From: Neorhizobium alkalisoli
Lineage (GTDB): Bacteria > Pseudomonadota > Alphaproteobacteria > Rhizobiales > Rhizobiaceae
Direction: 5' to 3'
Length of the DNA: 64,000 bases
Assembly: GCF_002968635.1 (NCBI RefSeq)
Contig: NZ_PVBN01000018.1
Coordinates: 1 to 64,000, forward strand
The notes beneath the pieces were generated by a model. That model searched no databases, had not been told where the DNA came from, and saw nothing but the letters and a program-made list of their open reading frames with translations. The position numbers were made by a program, and so were the translations under genes. Below are positions 8,604-16,616 of the stretch, one piece after another (within the stretch, counting starts at the first letter, position 1; each line of letters opens with the position of its first letter).

Positions 8604-8619
8604 GGTTCCCCCGGCGCAA

Positions 8620-10890
8620 TCAGTTGAGGTCTATGACTTTGCCGATCTGCTGGAACGAACCCTCCGCCTCGAAGTGGAACGTCACACCCTTGATGATGAT
8701 CGTGCCGTCCTTCTTCATCGTCATCGATGACTTGCCGACTTCGATGACATATTCTTCGCCGACGGTTAGCCTCTTCGCCTTGCCGACATTTTCCATGGAT
8801 GTCTGCCCGACATTGGAAACCTTGCTCATGCCGATCTGTTCTGCGCTCGCAACACCTATCGTGTCCGATTTGAATGATCCGACGATGGTGTTCATGATGC
8901 CCGACAACGGGAAAAGGCCGGATGCGTCCTCGCCGACGCCTGTTCCGGAACCGGCGAGAGCCGTGCCAGCGTCGGAGCGGGGATTGTGGCCCGCTACCAC
9001 ACCCTGCCGGCTGCCCAGTCCTCCTGATCCAAGAAAACCCAGCGCAGACGACGCCAGCGTGCCGGCAAAGGCAGCCAGCGCCGGTCCACCTCCACCGGCA
9101 ACCTGTCCTGCTTGAGCGAGAAGACCCGCCGTCTGCCCTGACAACCCTTGTACCGCCCCCATGAGAGCCATTGCCATCGGCCCTGTACCGCCGACAACGG
9201 TGTTCATCGAACCGCCGACTTCGTGCTTCTGGTTGCCACCGACCTCCACTGTCCGATTGGCTCCGATCGCGGAAACCTCGTGCCGATCGATCCGTTTGGT
9301 GCGGTCGTTCAGCACGCGGGTTGTCTGATCCTTCTGGGCATGGAAGAACATGTTTTCCCGCCCCGCATCGTCCTCGAAGGACATTTCGTTGAAGCCGGTT
9401 CCCTTGTGCGTGTTGGAGCGCATCACCATGCGCGTCTTGTTGGCGGGCAGGTCATAGGGCACGGCATTGGCGGGGTTCGGCACCACGCCGGTCACCAGCG
9501 GCCGGTCGGGGTCGCCGTCCACGAAGGCGACCATCACCTCCATGCCGATCCGCGGAATGATCTGGCCGCCCCAGGTGGAGCCCGCCCAGTTCTGCGCCAC
9601 CCTCACCCAGCAGGTGTCCGATCCGTCCTTCTTCGCCTTGCGGTCCCAGGGAAACCACAGCTTGATGCGACCATACTGATCCGGATGGATTTCCTCGCCG
9701 GACGGGCCTGCGACAATCGCCACCTGCGTGCCCTCGATACGCGGCCGCTTCGTCTCGCGATGCGGCGTCATCGGCACGCGCGAGGGCACCGCCTCAAACG
9801 TGTTCTTGTATTCCGGCTCGTTGGAATTGGTCTCGTAGGAGCGGTCGACAACCGTGTGCACCGCCTTGACCAGCACATGCTCTTCGTAATGATGTTCCGG
9901 ATGGGCCACTTCATAGGGGGTGAAGCGGCGGCCGGTTTCCAGAATGCGTGATGTCGAGGCGCCGAACACCCGATCATGATCGGCCTCACTTGCCTGCATC
10001 CTGAGCTTTTCCGCACGCTCGGCTCCCGCGACGGTGGAGATGCGGGCCGGATATTCGTAAAGCTCGCGCTTTATGGCGTCCGGCATCTGCACGAGCGAGG
10101 GCGTCATGGTGCCGGGCACCATGCGCGGCGTCTCGAAATTCCAGTCGGCGCCGGCCCTTTGGCCGGGCACATAGGAATAACGCCGGCTCCAGTCGTTGAT
10201 ATGATTGCGGTCCGACGACCCTTGCGCCAGCCGGACCTTCGCCTCCCCTTGCGCCGATGGTGAGGGCCCAAGCCAGCCGGAGGCGGCATCGGCCACATGC
10301 AGCTTGTGTTTGCCGTCCTCGTGGCTGAACCAGTAGAACAGACCGTCTTCCTCGAAACGCCTTGTTAAATAAGCAAGATCCGTCTCGTTCCACTGCACCG
10401 AATAGTGCTGCGGTGGTGGCGGCGTGACGATGCCCGAGGTATCCGGTGCCGGGATGCCGTGTTCGGAAAACAGCGTCTCGACGATATCGATCGCCGTCTT
10501 GTCCATCCAGATGCGGCAATCGGAACGGCGCGACAAAAGCCACATCTGCGGTTTGAGCACCATGGAATAGGAGCGCAAGCCGCGGGTGATCGGCGGTCCT
10601 TCGTTGAGCTCGGTCACCAGCCCGTTGAAAGGCCGGCGCACGGCGCTGCCCTCCTCGCCATTGCCCTGCTGGACTTCGATCGACACATCCACCAGCCGGC
10701 CGATCAGTTCCTCCGGCTTGACGATCGGCTTCTTGGCACGCGCCGAAATCTTGATCTCGAAGAGCGACGAGACATTTTCCTCGATCGTCACCCGCTCCGG
10801 CAGCAGCTGATCCTCGCCCAAGGGCGAGATGATCTTCAGGATGCGGCTCGCCTGGATGAAATCGGCGGACGTGGATGACAAACTGTCCAT
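8620..10890 (-). CDS. vgrG: VgrG (TssI) spike protein with Gly/Ala-rich insertion
   Basis: A 756-residue VgrG. The N-terminal gp27-like part spans about residues 15-380 (L-T-R-R-F-E-E-D-G-L-F-Y-W-F near 180). It is followed by the gp5 OB-fold, with DQYGRIKLWFPWD near residue 405 and W-V-R-V-A-Q-x-W-A-G. The gp5-like beta repeats include VGGNQKHEVGGSMNTVVGG. A hydrophobic Gly/Ala/Leu-rich segment of about 65 residues (566-632) then interrupts the spike, after which the beta-strand pattern resumes (MENVGKAKRLTVGEEYVIEV). The spike is not extended by a recognisable enzymatic domain. It forms the trimeric needle loaded by the DUF2169/PAAR-like/Rhs genes downstream. The start is ATG 10890, after a 45-base gap from the upstream gene. 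Confidence 0.95.
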   Translation of the reverse strand: MDSLSSTSADFIQASRILKIISPLGEDQLLPERVTIEENVSSLFEIKISARAKKPIVKPEELIGRLVDVSIEVQQGNGEEGSAVRRPFNGLVTELNEGPPITRGLRSYSMVLKPQMWLLSRRSDCRIWMDKTAIDIVETLFSEHGIPAPDTSGIVTPPPPQHYSVQWNETDLAYLTRRFEEDGLFYWFSHEDGKHKLHVADAASGWLGPSPSAQGEAKVRLAQGSSDRNHINDWSRRYSYVPGQRAGADWNFETPRMVPGTMTPSLVQMPDAIKRELYEYPARISTVAGAERAEKLRMQASEADHDRVFGASTSRILETGRRFTPYEVAHPEHHYEEHVLVKAVHTVVDRSYETNSNEPEYKNTFEAVPSRVPMTPHRETKRPRIEGTQVAIVAGPSGEEIHPDQYGRIKLWFPWDRKAKKDGSDTCWVRVAQNWAGSTWGGQIIPRIGMEVMVAFVDGDPDRPLVTGVVPNPANAVPYDLPANKTRMVMRSNTHKGTGFNEMSFEDDAGRENMFFHAQKDQTTRVLNDRTKRIDRHEVSAIGANRTVEVGGNQKHEVGGSMNTVVGGTGPMAMALMGAVQGLSGQTAGLLAQAGQVAGGGGPALAAFAGTLASSALGFLGSGGLGSRQGVVAGHNPRSDAGTALAGSGTGVGEDASGLFPLSGIMNTIVGSFKSDTIGVASAEQIGMSKVSNVGQTSMENVGKAKRLTVGEEYVIEVGKSSMTMKKDGTIIIKGVTFHFEAEGSFQQIGKVIDLN

Positions 10891-10935
10891 AACATCAAGT
10901 TCCGTCGGAATGGGTGAATTATTGTTGCCGTAGGA

Positions 10936-11859
10936 CTATTGCTGCGCCCGGGGATTAGCCTTCAGATAATCAGCCAGCTCGGCGAAATAGACGCCGAGCA
11001 TTTTCGTATTGGCCTGATCGGAGGCCTGTTTGTAAGCATCGACCAGGGCCTGACGTTTCGCCTTTCCAGCGGCGCTTGCATAGAAATCGGACAGGACCGA
11101 CAGATCTTCAGACGGCAAGGTTGCCAGAATGAAGGCAAGCCTCGACTTCTCGTCCGTGCGCGCAACGTCCTTCGGCACCGGCTTTTCGTTCTCGATACGA
11201 GCGCGCAGTTGCTCCATCACGCCCTTCATCTCAGCCTGGAGCTTGTCCTGTGGTGCGGACGCCAGTTCCGCGGCACTGGAGTTTTCAAACGCTTCCAGCG
11301 CGACATACATCACTTGGCCGGTAAACGCCGTCTCGACCGCAAGATCCGGAGATGCCATCAGATCGGCGAGTTGGGTAATTCGCGGTCCGGTGCCGGTATC
11401 GGCAAGACGCGTCTCGATATCTTTAGCGGCGGCCTGGTCCTGGGCTTCATACATCCTGGCGACCTTTGCCCGCCCCTCCTCGAATGCTGCGACCGCCTTG
11501 GCGAAGACGGCCGGATCTACGGTCGCTCCGCCGGTTTCCGCCACGGCATCCAGTATCCCATCGCTCATAGCGTCCGGTTTGAAGGAGGCCCGGACCGCCA
11601 GTTCGAGGATGGCTTCGGTTTCCGGTGCAGCCGCGATGCCTTGGTCCCTCGCCGCTTTCGCTATTTTCGCGACCATAGAGGGCGTCGCCTTAAGACGGGG
11701 GCCTGCCTGCTCTATCTGCAGCAGGGATTGATCGACGGCATCGGATGCGCCCGCAAAGGCGGTCCCGCCAAATACAAGTGCGCAAGCAAGCGCCGGAGGC
11801 GCGAGGCGCGCTCGAACCATCCTGAAGAGATTTGAAGAGCCGTTTACTACCATAAGCAT
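10936..11859 (-). CDS. Predicted exported protein, possible periplasmic immunity partner
   Basis: A 307-residue protein with a signal peptide: a basic FRMVRARLAPP segment, a hydrophobic stretch, and a likely cleavage after T-A-F-A near residue 36. The mature part is almost entirely helical and Ala-rich. Its last 70 residues (L-S-V-L-S-D-F-Y-A-S-A-A-G-K) weakly resemble DUF2059-type proteins. I do not recognise a specific family. It starts only four bases after the stop of the gene at 11864, and the pair sits between hcp and vgrG. In Agrobacterium the equivalent slot holds an effector and its exported immunity protein, so a periplasmic antitoxin role is a reasonable but unproven inference. A second ATG lies two codons in. 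Confidence 0.7.
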   Translation of the reverse strand: MLMVVNGSSNLFRMVRARLAPPALACALVFGGTAFAGASDAVDQSLLQIEQAGPRLKATPSMVAKIAKAARDQGIAAAPETEAILELAVRASFKPDAMSDGILDAVAETGGATVDPAVFAKAVAAFEEGRAKVARMYEAQDQAAAKDIETRLADTGTGPRITQLADLMASPDLAVETAFTGQVMYVALEAFENSSAAELASAPQDKLQAEMKGVMEQLRARIENEKPVPKDVARTDEKSRLAFILATLPSEDLSVLSDFYASAAGKAKRQALVDAYKQASDQANTKMLGVYFAELADYLKANPRAQQ

Positions 11860-11863
11860 CGCC

Positions 11864-12970
11864 TCAAATCATCCGCACTTCCGTGAGTTGCCGGGGTCTA
11901 GCCTCGGCGGAAAGGCGGCTGATGATCTGCTCCGCTCTCACTATCTGCGTTTTGTCGGTCGGATCGAGCACCAGCTTCGCCATGAAGTTCTGCTCCGGAT
12001 AGAACCGACCGTTACCGGTCTGCATACTCAACACGTTGATGCGATCGCGAATTCCGGATCCGATATTCTTGTATCCGACGCGCTGGCCAGGCTCGTAGTG
12101 CGGGTAAGGCGTGCCCTTCAGGCGAGGTGCGACCGCTTTCGGATAATCCGTCGCCGAAGGCATCTGTGTGATGGGCGTGCGCCCATATTCGACATCCTGG
12201 CCCATGCCGCCCAAGGTTCCGCCGGTGGCGGGCGCATAGCGGATGAGCTGGTCGGAATCCAGAACGGACGCCATGTAGAACAGCAGTTCCATCTTCTTGG
12301 ACAGCGACTGCTCGTCGATAAGCCGACCGGAAGGTGGATTGCAAAACGGAATGCCTTTTGCCAGATCAGCGATTTTCGACTTGCTCGCCTCGTCAATCGA
12401 ACGGTCGTCGCGGACGCCCTCGATGAAGTTGTGCACGCAGATATGGTTGCTGTCGATGAAATCGCTGATCCGCGTCATGTAGTTTATGGCGCTCGCATTG
12501 ACGGCCATCGGTGCGCTGCTGGTCAGGCTCTCCGTCGCTTTCTTCACCTGATTGCCGGCGAGTTTCTTGGCTTCGTCCAGAACGCCGCCGAGCGCGAACA
12601 TAAACGGCTTACTGCTGGCTGCGGCGTGCATCAACTCGAATGTGAGGTTCAGATTCCTGTTGCAGATCACGCTCAGGAGCCCACGCCCTGCCAGAACGCG
12701 AACCGAGGTCGTGGCGAATGCCGCCATCATGATGCTGCCGGTCAAAATCGAAGCGGAGAAGACAAAAAGCTCCGCCAGCGTGCGGTCGCGCTCGGCCTGG
12801 GCGCTCCTCTCGCGATTGAAATTGTCGATGGCGTCGCCATAGGCGCGCACATAGGGTCTGGCAATATTGAGTTGCCATTGGGACTGATACTTCGGAAGAT
12901 TAACAAGAATATCGTCCAGGCGCTTAGTTGCTGACGGCACGACCCATCTCCATTGTCCGGGCGAAAACAT
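11864..12970 (-). CDS. Unrecognised protein with hydrophobic segment, candidate T6SS effector
   Basis: I recognise no domain. From ATG 12970 it is 368 residues; a TTG at 13009 would add 13 residues, and neither start has a strong ribosome binding site. A hydrophobic segment (L-F-V-F-S-A-S-I-L-T-G-S-I-M-M-A-A-F) lies near residues 67-85, and a second moderately hydrophobic helix (F-M-F-A-L-G-G-V-L) near 122-130. The middle has S-N-H-I-C-V-H-N-F and a second Cys in I-P-F-C-N-P-P. The C-terminal third is Pro/Tyr-rich and probably beta-structured. There is no signal peptide. Position after hcp, before an exported protein and vgrG, fits an Hcp- or VgrG-carried effector; this is inference. Confidence 0.65.
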   Translation of the reverse strand: MFSPGQWRWVVPSATKRLDDILVNLPKYQSQWQLNIARPYVRAYGDAIDNFNRERSAQAERDRTLAELFVFSASILTGSIMMAAFATTSVRVLAGRGLLSVICNRNLNLTFELMHAAASSKPFMFALGGVLDEAKKLAGNQVKKATESLTSSAPMAVNASAINYMTRISDFIDSNHICVHNFIEGVRDDRSIDEASKSKIADLAKGIPFCNPPSGRLIDEQSLSKKMELLFYMASVLDSDQLIRYAPATGGTLGGMGQDVEYGRTPITQMPSATDYPKAVAPRLKGTPYPHYEPGQRVGYKNIGSGIRDRINVLSMQTGNGRFYPEQNFMAKLVLDPTDKTQIVRAEQIISRLSAEARPRQLTEVRMI

Positions 12971-13047
12971 ATCTTTCAATTCACCAGCCAAAACACTCGG
13001 TTTCGCCAATGAGTTTGGGATAGTGGAAAGGCAATCGAAAACTTCCG

Positions 13048-13078
13048 CTACAATGCCGGCTGGCAGCCGGCATTGTAG
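13048..13078 (-). terminator. Strong hairpin after hcp (attenuator or RNA-stabilising element)
   Basis: A perfect 14-base inverted repeat with a three-base loop (CTACAATGCCGGCT-GGC-AGCCGGCATTGTAG) starts 14 bases past the hcp stop on the minus strand. A long T-run is missing, so it may be a weak terminator or an mRNA 3' end protector. Either would raise hcp output relative to the downstream effector genes. Confidence 0.65.
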
Positions 13079-13091
13079 ATTTCGAGAAACC

Positions 13092-13568
13092 TTAAGCCGC
13101 CTTGGTGGTGGCGAGGTCGTAGGACGCGATCATCGGCGACTGCGGCTTCTGCATATCGTCGTATGGCGTGTACTTCACTTCCATCTTGGTGAAGTTCAGC
13201 TTGATCGTTTCGACCGGACGGTCGCCGTTGGAGTCGATCGAATAGCTGGCGATCAGCGTGTTGGTCAGCGTGTATTCGATGTAGGTTTCACCCGGATTGC
13301 CGGTGGTGACAAGGTGGATGACAGTGCGCTTGCCGGTGCGGCCCGAGCAGGCTTCCTGGAAGAGTTTGGTCGACGAGGAGTCGCTAACCTTGGTCAAGAT
13401 GACTTCCGACACAGTCGGCTCGGAAGCTTCACGGTTTGCCGCGGAACCGGCAGACGTGTTCATGTTGCGGGAGACGTTCCAATGAATGGCTTCGATATCC
13501 ATCCACTTGCGATGCTGCTCGTGAGTCGCGTCGCCCTGAATACCCTCGATCTGCAGATAAATCGGCAT
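13092..13568 (-). CDS. hcp: Hcp (TssD) tube protein
   Basis: A 158-residue Hcp. It begins MPIYLQIEGIQGDATHEQH, followed by W-M-D-I-E-A-I-H-W-N-V-S-R, and continues with the T-V-S-E-V-I-L-T-K and S-S-S-T-K-L-F-Q-E-A-C motifs and the family's closing I-K-L-N-F-T-K-M-E-V-K-Y. Hexameric rings of this protein stack into the inner tube and can carry small effectors. ATG 13568 has a strong AGGAGAG site upstream. It lies 38 bases after clpV on the same strand, so the two are probably co-transcribed, and a strong hairpin follows the stop. No C-terminal effector extension is present. Confidence 0.95.
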   Translation of the reverse strand: MPIYLQIEGIQGDATHEQHRKWMDIEAIHWNVSRNMNTSAGSAANREASEPTVSEVILTKVSDSSSTKLFQEACSGRTGKRTVIHLVTTGNPGETYIEYTLTNTLIASYSIDSNGDRPVETIKLNFTKMEVKYTPYDDMQKPQSPMIASYDLATTKAA

Positions 13569-13606
13569 GCTATCAACTCTCCTGTAAGGGTTTTGCCTAG
13601 TTGCTG

Positions 13607-16384
13607 CTAAGGCGCAGTCGCCTTTCTTGCTGCTCCTCCCCGAGAGCTTTTTCGCTTCGGGGCTTCTTCATCCGCCTGCCGGTCTTTTACTGGTTCGGCG
13701 AATTGTGTGCGAACGGGCGCGTCTTCGGCGCGAATGCCGAAACCCTGGCCGTCGTAACTGATAATGACCTCGGCAATCTTGCGGTCCTCGGCAATCGCAT
13801 CGAGGAACAAGGTCGAAAGCATCGGCAGGAGGTCGCGCGCGATCATGACTTCGATCGTGCGCGCGCCCATCTCGCTCATCTTGGCTCGGGAAATCAGCAC
13901 CTCACGCGCTTCCGGAGAAAGCCTGAGCTCAGCGCCGTAAGCCGCCGTGACGCGCTCTCGGATGCGGCCGATCTGGATATCTATGATGCCGGACAAAGTC
14001 TCGCGGCCGAGCGGCATGAAAGGCAATACGGTGGTACGCCCGAGAAACGCGGGCTTGAAATGGTTCTGCAGTTCAGGCAGCAGCAGCGCCTCCAGTGCCT
14101 CGCCCTCGGGCATGGTGTCCAGATCGGCCGAAAGGCTCGCCAAGAGCTCGGATCCCGTATTCGCCGTCATGAAGATCGTTGTATTCTTGAAATCGATGTC
14201 GCGACCTTCGCCGTCGCGAAGCGTTCCCTTGTCGAAGACCTGATAGAAGATCTCCTGGACGCCTGGATGGGCCTTGTCGATCTCGTCGAGCAGCAGCACG
14301 CCATAGGGCCGCCGGCGCACTGCTTCGGTCAGAACGCCCCCCTCTCCGTATCCGACATAGCCGGGCGGAGAACCGAGCAGCATGGAGATCTTATGCTCTT
14401 CCTTGAATTCGGACATGTTGATTGTCGTGAGATACTGGCTGCCGCCATAGAGGATGTCCGCGAGCGACAGCGCCGTCTCGGTCTTGCCCGTCCCTGACAT
14501 GCCGACCAGCAGGAAGACGGCCGGCGGCCGACGCGGATCGGAAAGTCCCGCTCGAGCTGCTCGCATGGCGGATGCGATCCGATCGATCACATAATCCTGG
14601 CCAAGCACCCGCTCCTTGAGGCGCGCATCGAGCGTCTTCACCGTCTCGATTTGATCCGACATGAGCTTTCCAACCGGGATTCCTGTCCACCGGGCAAGAA
14701 TTGTCGCCACCACATCCTTGTCGACCACACGCGGGACAAGAGGTGTTTCTCCGGCCGCCTCGGCAAGCCCTTTCTCTGCGATGGTCAATGCGGCTCGTGC
14801 ACTTTCCGGTGTCATGGCATGCGGAGGGAAAGGGGCGACGTTGGTGCCTTCCGCCTCGTCTTCGGGCGTGGCAAGTGGCAGGACTCCTGCTTCCGAGGTG
14901 AAGGCCGCTTCGAGGCGATCGGCCTCACGCACGAGCCGCAGTTCCTCGTCGAATTTCGCCTGGGCGGCGCCAATTTGGGCGGCGATCTCATTGCGGGCTC
15001 CAGCAATTTCTGCCAGCCGAGCAACTGCCTGAGGTGTCTGAGGCTCCTCCCTCAGCCAGTCCGCCTCCGCATCCAGCAGATCGCGCTCATTGATGAGCAA
15101 TTTCAACGCCTCCGGCGTCGTCTGGCGAGCAAGCGCAACTGCAGCCGCGGCGGTATCGAGAAGGCTGATTGCTTTGTCGGGAAGCTGCCGGGCCGGCAGA
15201 TAACGAGCCGACAGCCGCACGGCAGCAACGATCGCTTCGTCGCGGATGCGGACTCGATGATGCGTCCTGAGCTTTGCCGCTACGCCGCGCAGCATGCGGA
15301 TCGCAGTGTCCTCTTCCGGCTCCTGTACATGCACGGTCTGGAATCGCCGGGTGAGCGCTGCATCCTTTTCGATGAAACGCTTGTATTCTCCCCAGGTGGT
15401 TGCTGCGATCGTGCGCAGTTCACCGCGGGCCAGAGCCGGCTTCAAGATATTGGCCGCATCGCCCTGACCGGCCTGCCCTCCGGCCCCGATCAATCCATGC
15501 GCCTCGTCGATGAACAGAATGACCGGCTGGGGTGACGTCTTGACTGCGTCAACCACGCCATGCAGGCGGCGTTCGAATTCCCCTTTGACGCCGGCACCCG
15601 CCTGCAAGAGACTGAGGTCGAGCAACAAAAGCCTGACATTCCTAAGCCGATCAGGCACGTTGCCAGCCGCTATCTCCAGAGCCAGTGCTTCCGCCACCGC
15701 GGTCTTGCCGACGCCAGCTTCGCCTACGAGGATGGGATTGTTCTGGCGCCTTCGCGTCAGAATGTCGATTATCTGACGCAGCTCCTGGTCGCGGCCAATG
15801 ACCGGATCGATCCGTCCGGCGCTGGCATCGGCCGTCATGTCGCGCGTGTAGAGGCGCAGGAACTCGTTCTCGCCGGATGAAAAAACCGGCGCATCCAACG
15901 CCGGCTCGGAAACATTCAGATTGCGGACACCCGCCTTGCGCATGAGGTCCTCGAGCATTTGGCGGTCGAGACCACGCAATGACGGAGCCACACCGCGCAC
16001 AATAGCGCGCAAAGTCTGGTCGTCGATCAGGGCAAAGAGAAGGTCCGGCAACGTCACCACGTCACGGCCCCATTGAAGCGACGCGACCAGCCAGGCTTCA
16101 CGCCCCAACAGGAGCAGGTTCTGAGACAGCGAAAGCGCGCTTCCGGGGTCGCGTGCGATGTCGGCGACCGCCGCATCGAGCTCTTGCCGCAATGTCGTGC
16201 CGGGAAGCGTGAGCTCCTCGAAAAGTGCGGAAAATTGAGGAATGTCAAGCATGGCGCGAAGCCAGTGGGCGATGTCGACCACTGGATGCTGCTGTCTTGC
16301 CGCGAGCGATGCCGCTGTCTCAAGACCGACACGCAGATTTGGCTCAAGCGTTCTGATGAGACGGTTGAGGTCGATGTCTGACAT
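13607..16384 (-). CDS. clpV: ClpV (TssH) AAA+ ATPase of the T6SS
   Basis: A 925-residue double AAA+ unfoldase that recycles contracted TssB/TssC sheaths. An N-terminal Clp_N-type domain occupies about residues 1-160. The first Walker A, GEAGVGKT, is at 221-228, followed by Walker B in LFIDEAHGLIG. A coiled middle domain follows, then the second Walker A, GMSGTGKT, at 628-635, and Walker B in VLLLDEIDKAHPGV. The C-terminal small domain ends in a Lys/Arg-rich tail. ATG 16384 (MSDIDLNRLIRTLEPNL) matches the family's start; the frame is open a further 36 codons upstream, without homology. It is the first gene of the minus-strand arm and is divergent from tssA. Confidence 0.96.
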   Translation of the reverse strand: MSDIDLNRLIRTLEPNLRVGLETAASLAARQQHPVVDIAHWLRAMLDIPQFSALFEELTLPGTTLRQELDAAVADIARDPGSALSLSQNLLLLGREAWLVASLQWGRDVVTLPDLLFALIDDQTLRAIVRGVAPSLRGLDRQMLEDLMRKAGVRNLNVSEPALDAPVFSSGENEFLRLYTRDMTADASAGRIDPVIGRDQELRQIIDILTRRRQNNPILVGEAGVGKTAVAEALALEIAAGNVPDRLRNVRLLLLDLSLLQAGAGVKGEFERRLHGVVDAVKTSPQPVILFIDEAHGLIGAGGQAGQGDAANILKPALARGELRTIAATTWGEYKRFIEKDAALTRRFQTVHVQEPEEDTAIRMLRGVAAKLRTHHRVRIRDEAIVAAVRLSARYLPARQLPDKAISLLDTAAAAVALARQTTPEALKLLINERDLLDAEADWLREEPQTPQAVARLAEIAGARNEIAAQIGAAQAKFDEELRLVREADRLEAAFTSEAGVLPLATPEDEAEGTNVAPFPPHAMTPESARAALTIAEKGLAEAAGETPLVPRVVDKDVVATILARWTGIPVGKLMSDQIETVKTLDARLKERVLGQDYVIDRIASAMRAARAGLSDPRRPPAVFLLVGMSGTGKTETALSLADILYGGSQYLTTINMSEFKEEHKISMLLGSPPGYVGYGEGGVLTEAVRRRPYGVLLLDEIDKAHPGVQEIFYQVFDKGTLRDGEGRDIDFKNTTIFMTANTGSELLASLSADLDTMPEGEALEALLLPELQNHFKPAFLGRTTVLPFMPLGRETLSGIIDIQIGRIRERVTAAYGAELRLSPEAREVLISRAKMSEMGARTIEVMIARDLLPMLSTLFLDAIAEDRKIAEVIISYDGQGFGIRAEDAPVRTQFAEPVKDRQADEEAPKRKSSRGGAARKATAP

Positions 16385-16481
16385 CCGCCAAGCCCTGTCT
16401 TTTGGGTCGAAATTCAGTGTTTTCTTAGATGCGAGGCAACAACTAGGGCGGTTACCAGGGCTTGTCCAGATCAAAAGTCGC

Positions 16482-16498
16482 GCTATTTCCAAAATAGC
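16482..16498. promoter_or_regulatory. Inverted repeat in the clpV-tssA divergent region
   Basis: A perfect 7-3-7 repeat (GCTATTT-CCA-AAATAGC) lies between the divergent arms, 44 bases upstream of the candidate tssA -35 box. It is a plausible operator for joint control, but no specific regulator is suggested by the sequence. Confidence 0.35.
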
Positions 16499-16541
16499 TG
16501 AAATCGGTAGACGTCATAAATCTGTCATTCTTCCGGTACGG

Positions 16542-16570
16542 TTGACAAGCCAGTATAGGCGCCACAAGAT
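16542..16570 (+). promoter_or_regulatory. Candidate sigma-70-type promoter for the tssA-ppkA operon
   Basis: TTGACA (16542-16547) is followed after exactly 17 bases by CAAGAT (16565-16570), about 47 bases before the chosen tssA start. The -35 box is perfect and the -10 box is moderate. No convincing matching promoter was found for clpV in the same region. Confidence 0.5.
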
Positions 16571-16616
16571 GCTAGTTAACTAAATTTACCCAGTGATTTT
16601 GGGGGGAAAAATAAGA

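Noticed and set aside
9148..9951. 267-codon plus-strand frame inside vgrG
   Set aside because: It is an antisense shadow of GC-rich vgrG codons, His/Arg-rich and without homology.
14651..15535. 294-codon plus-strand frame inside clpV
   Set aside because: It is antisense to a gene with two clear Walker A motifs, and its composition is that of a shadow frame.
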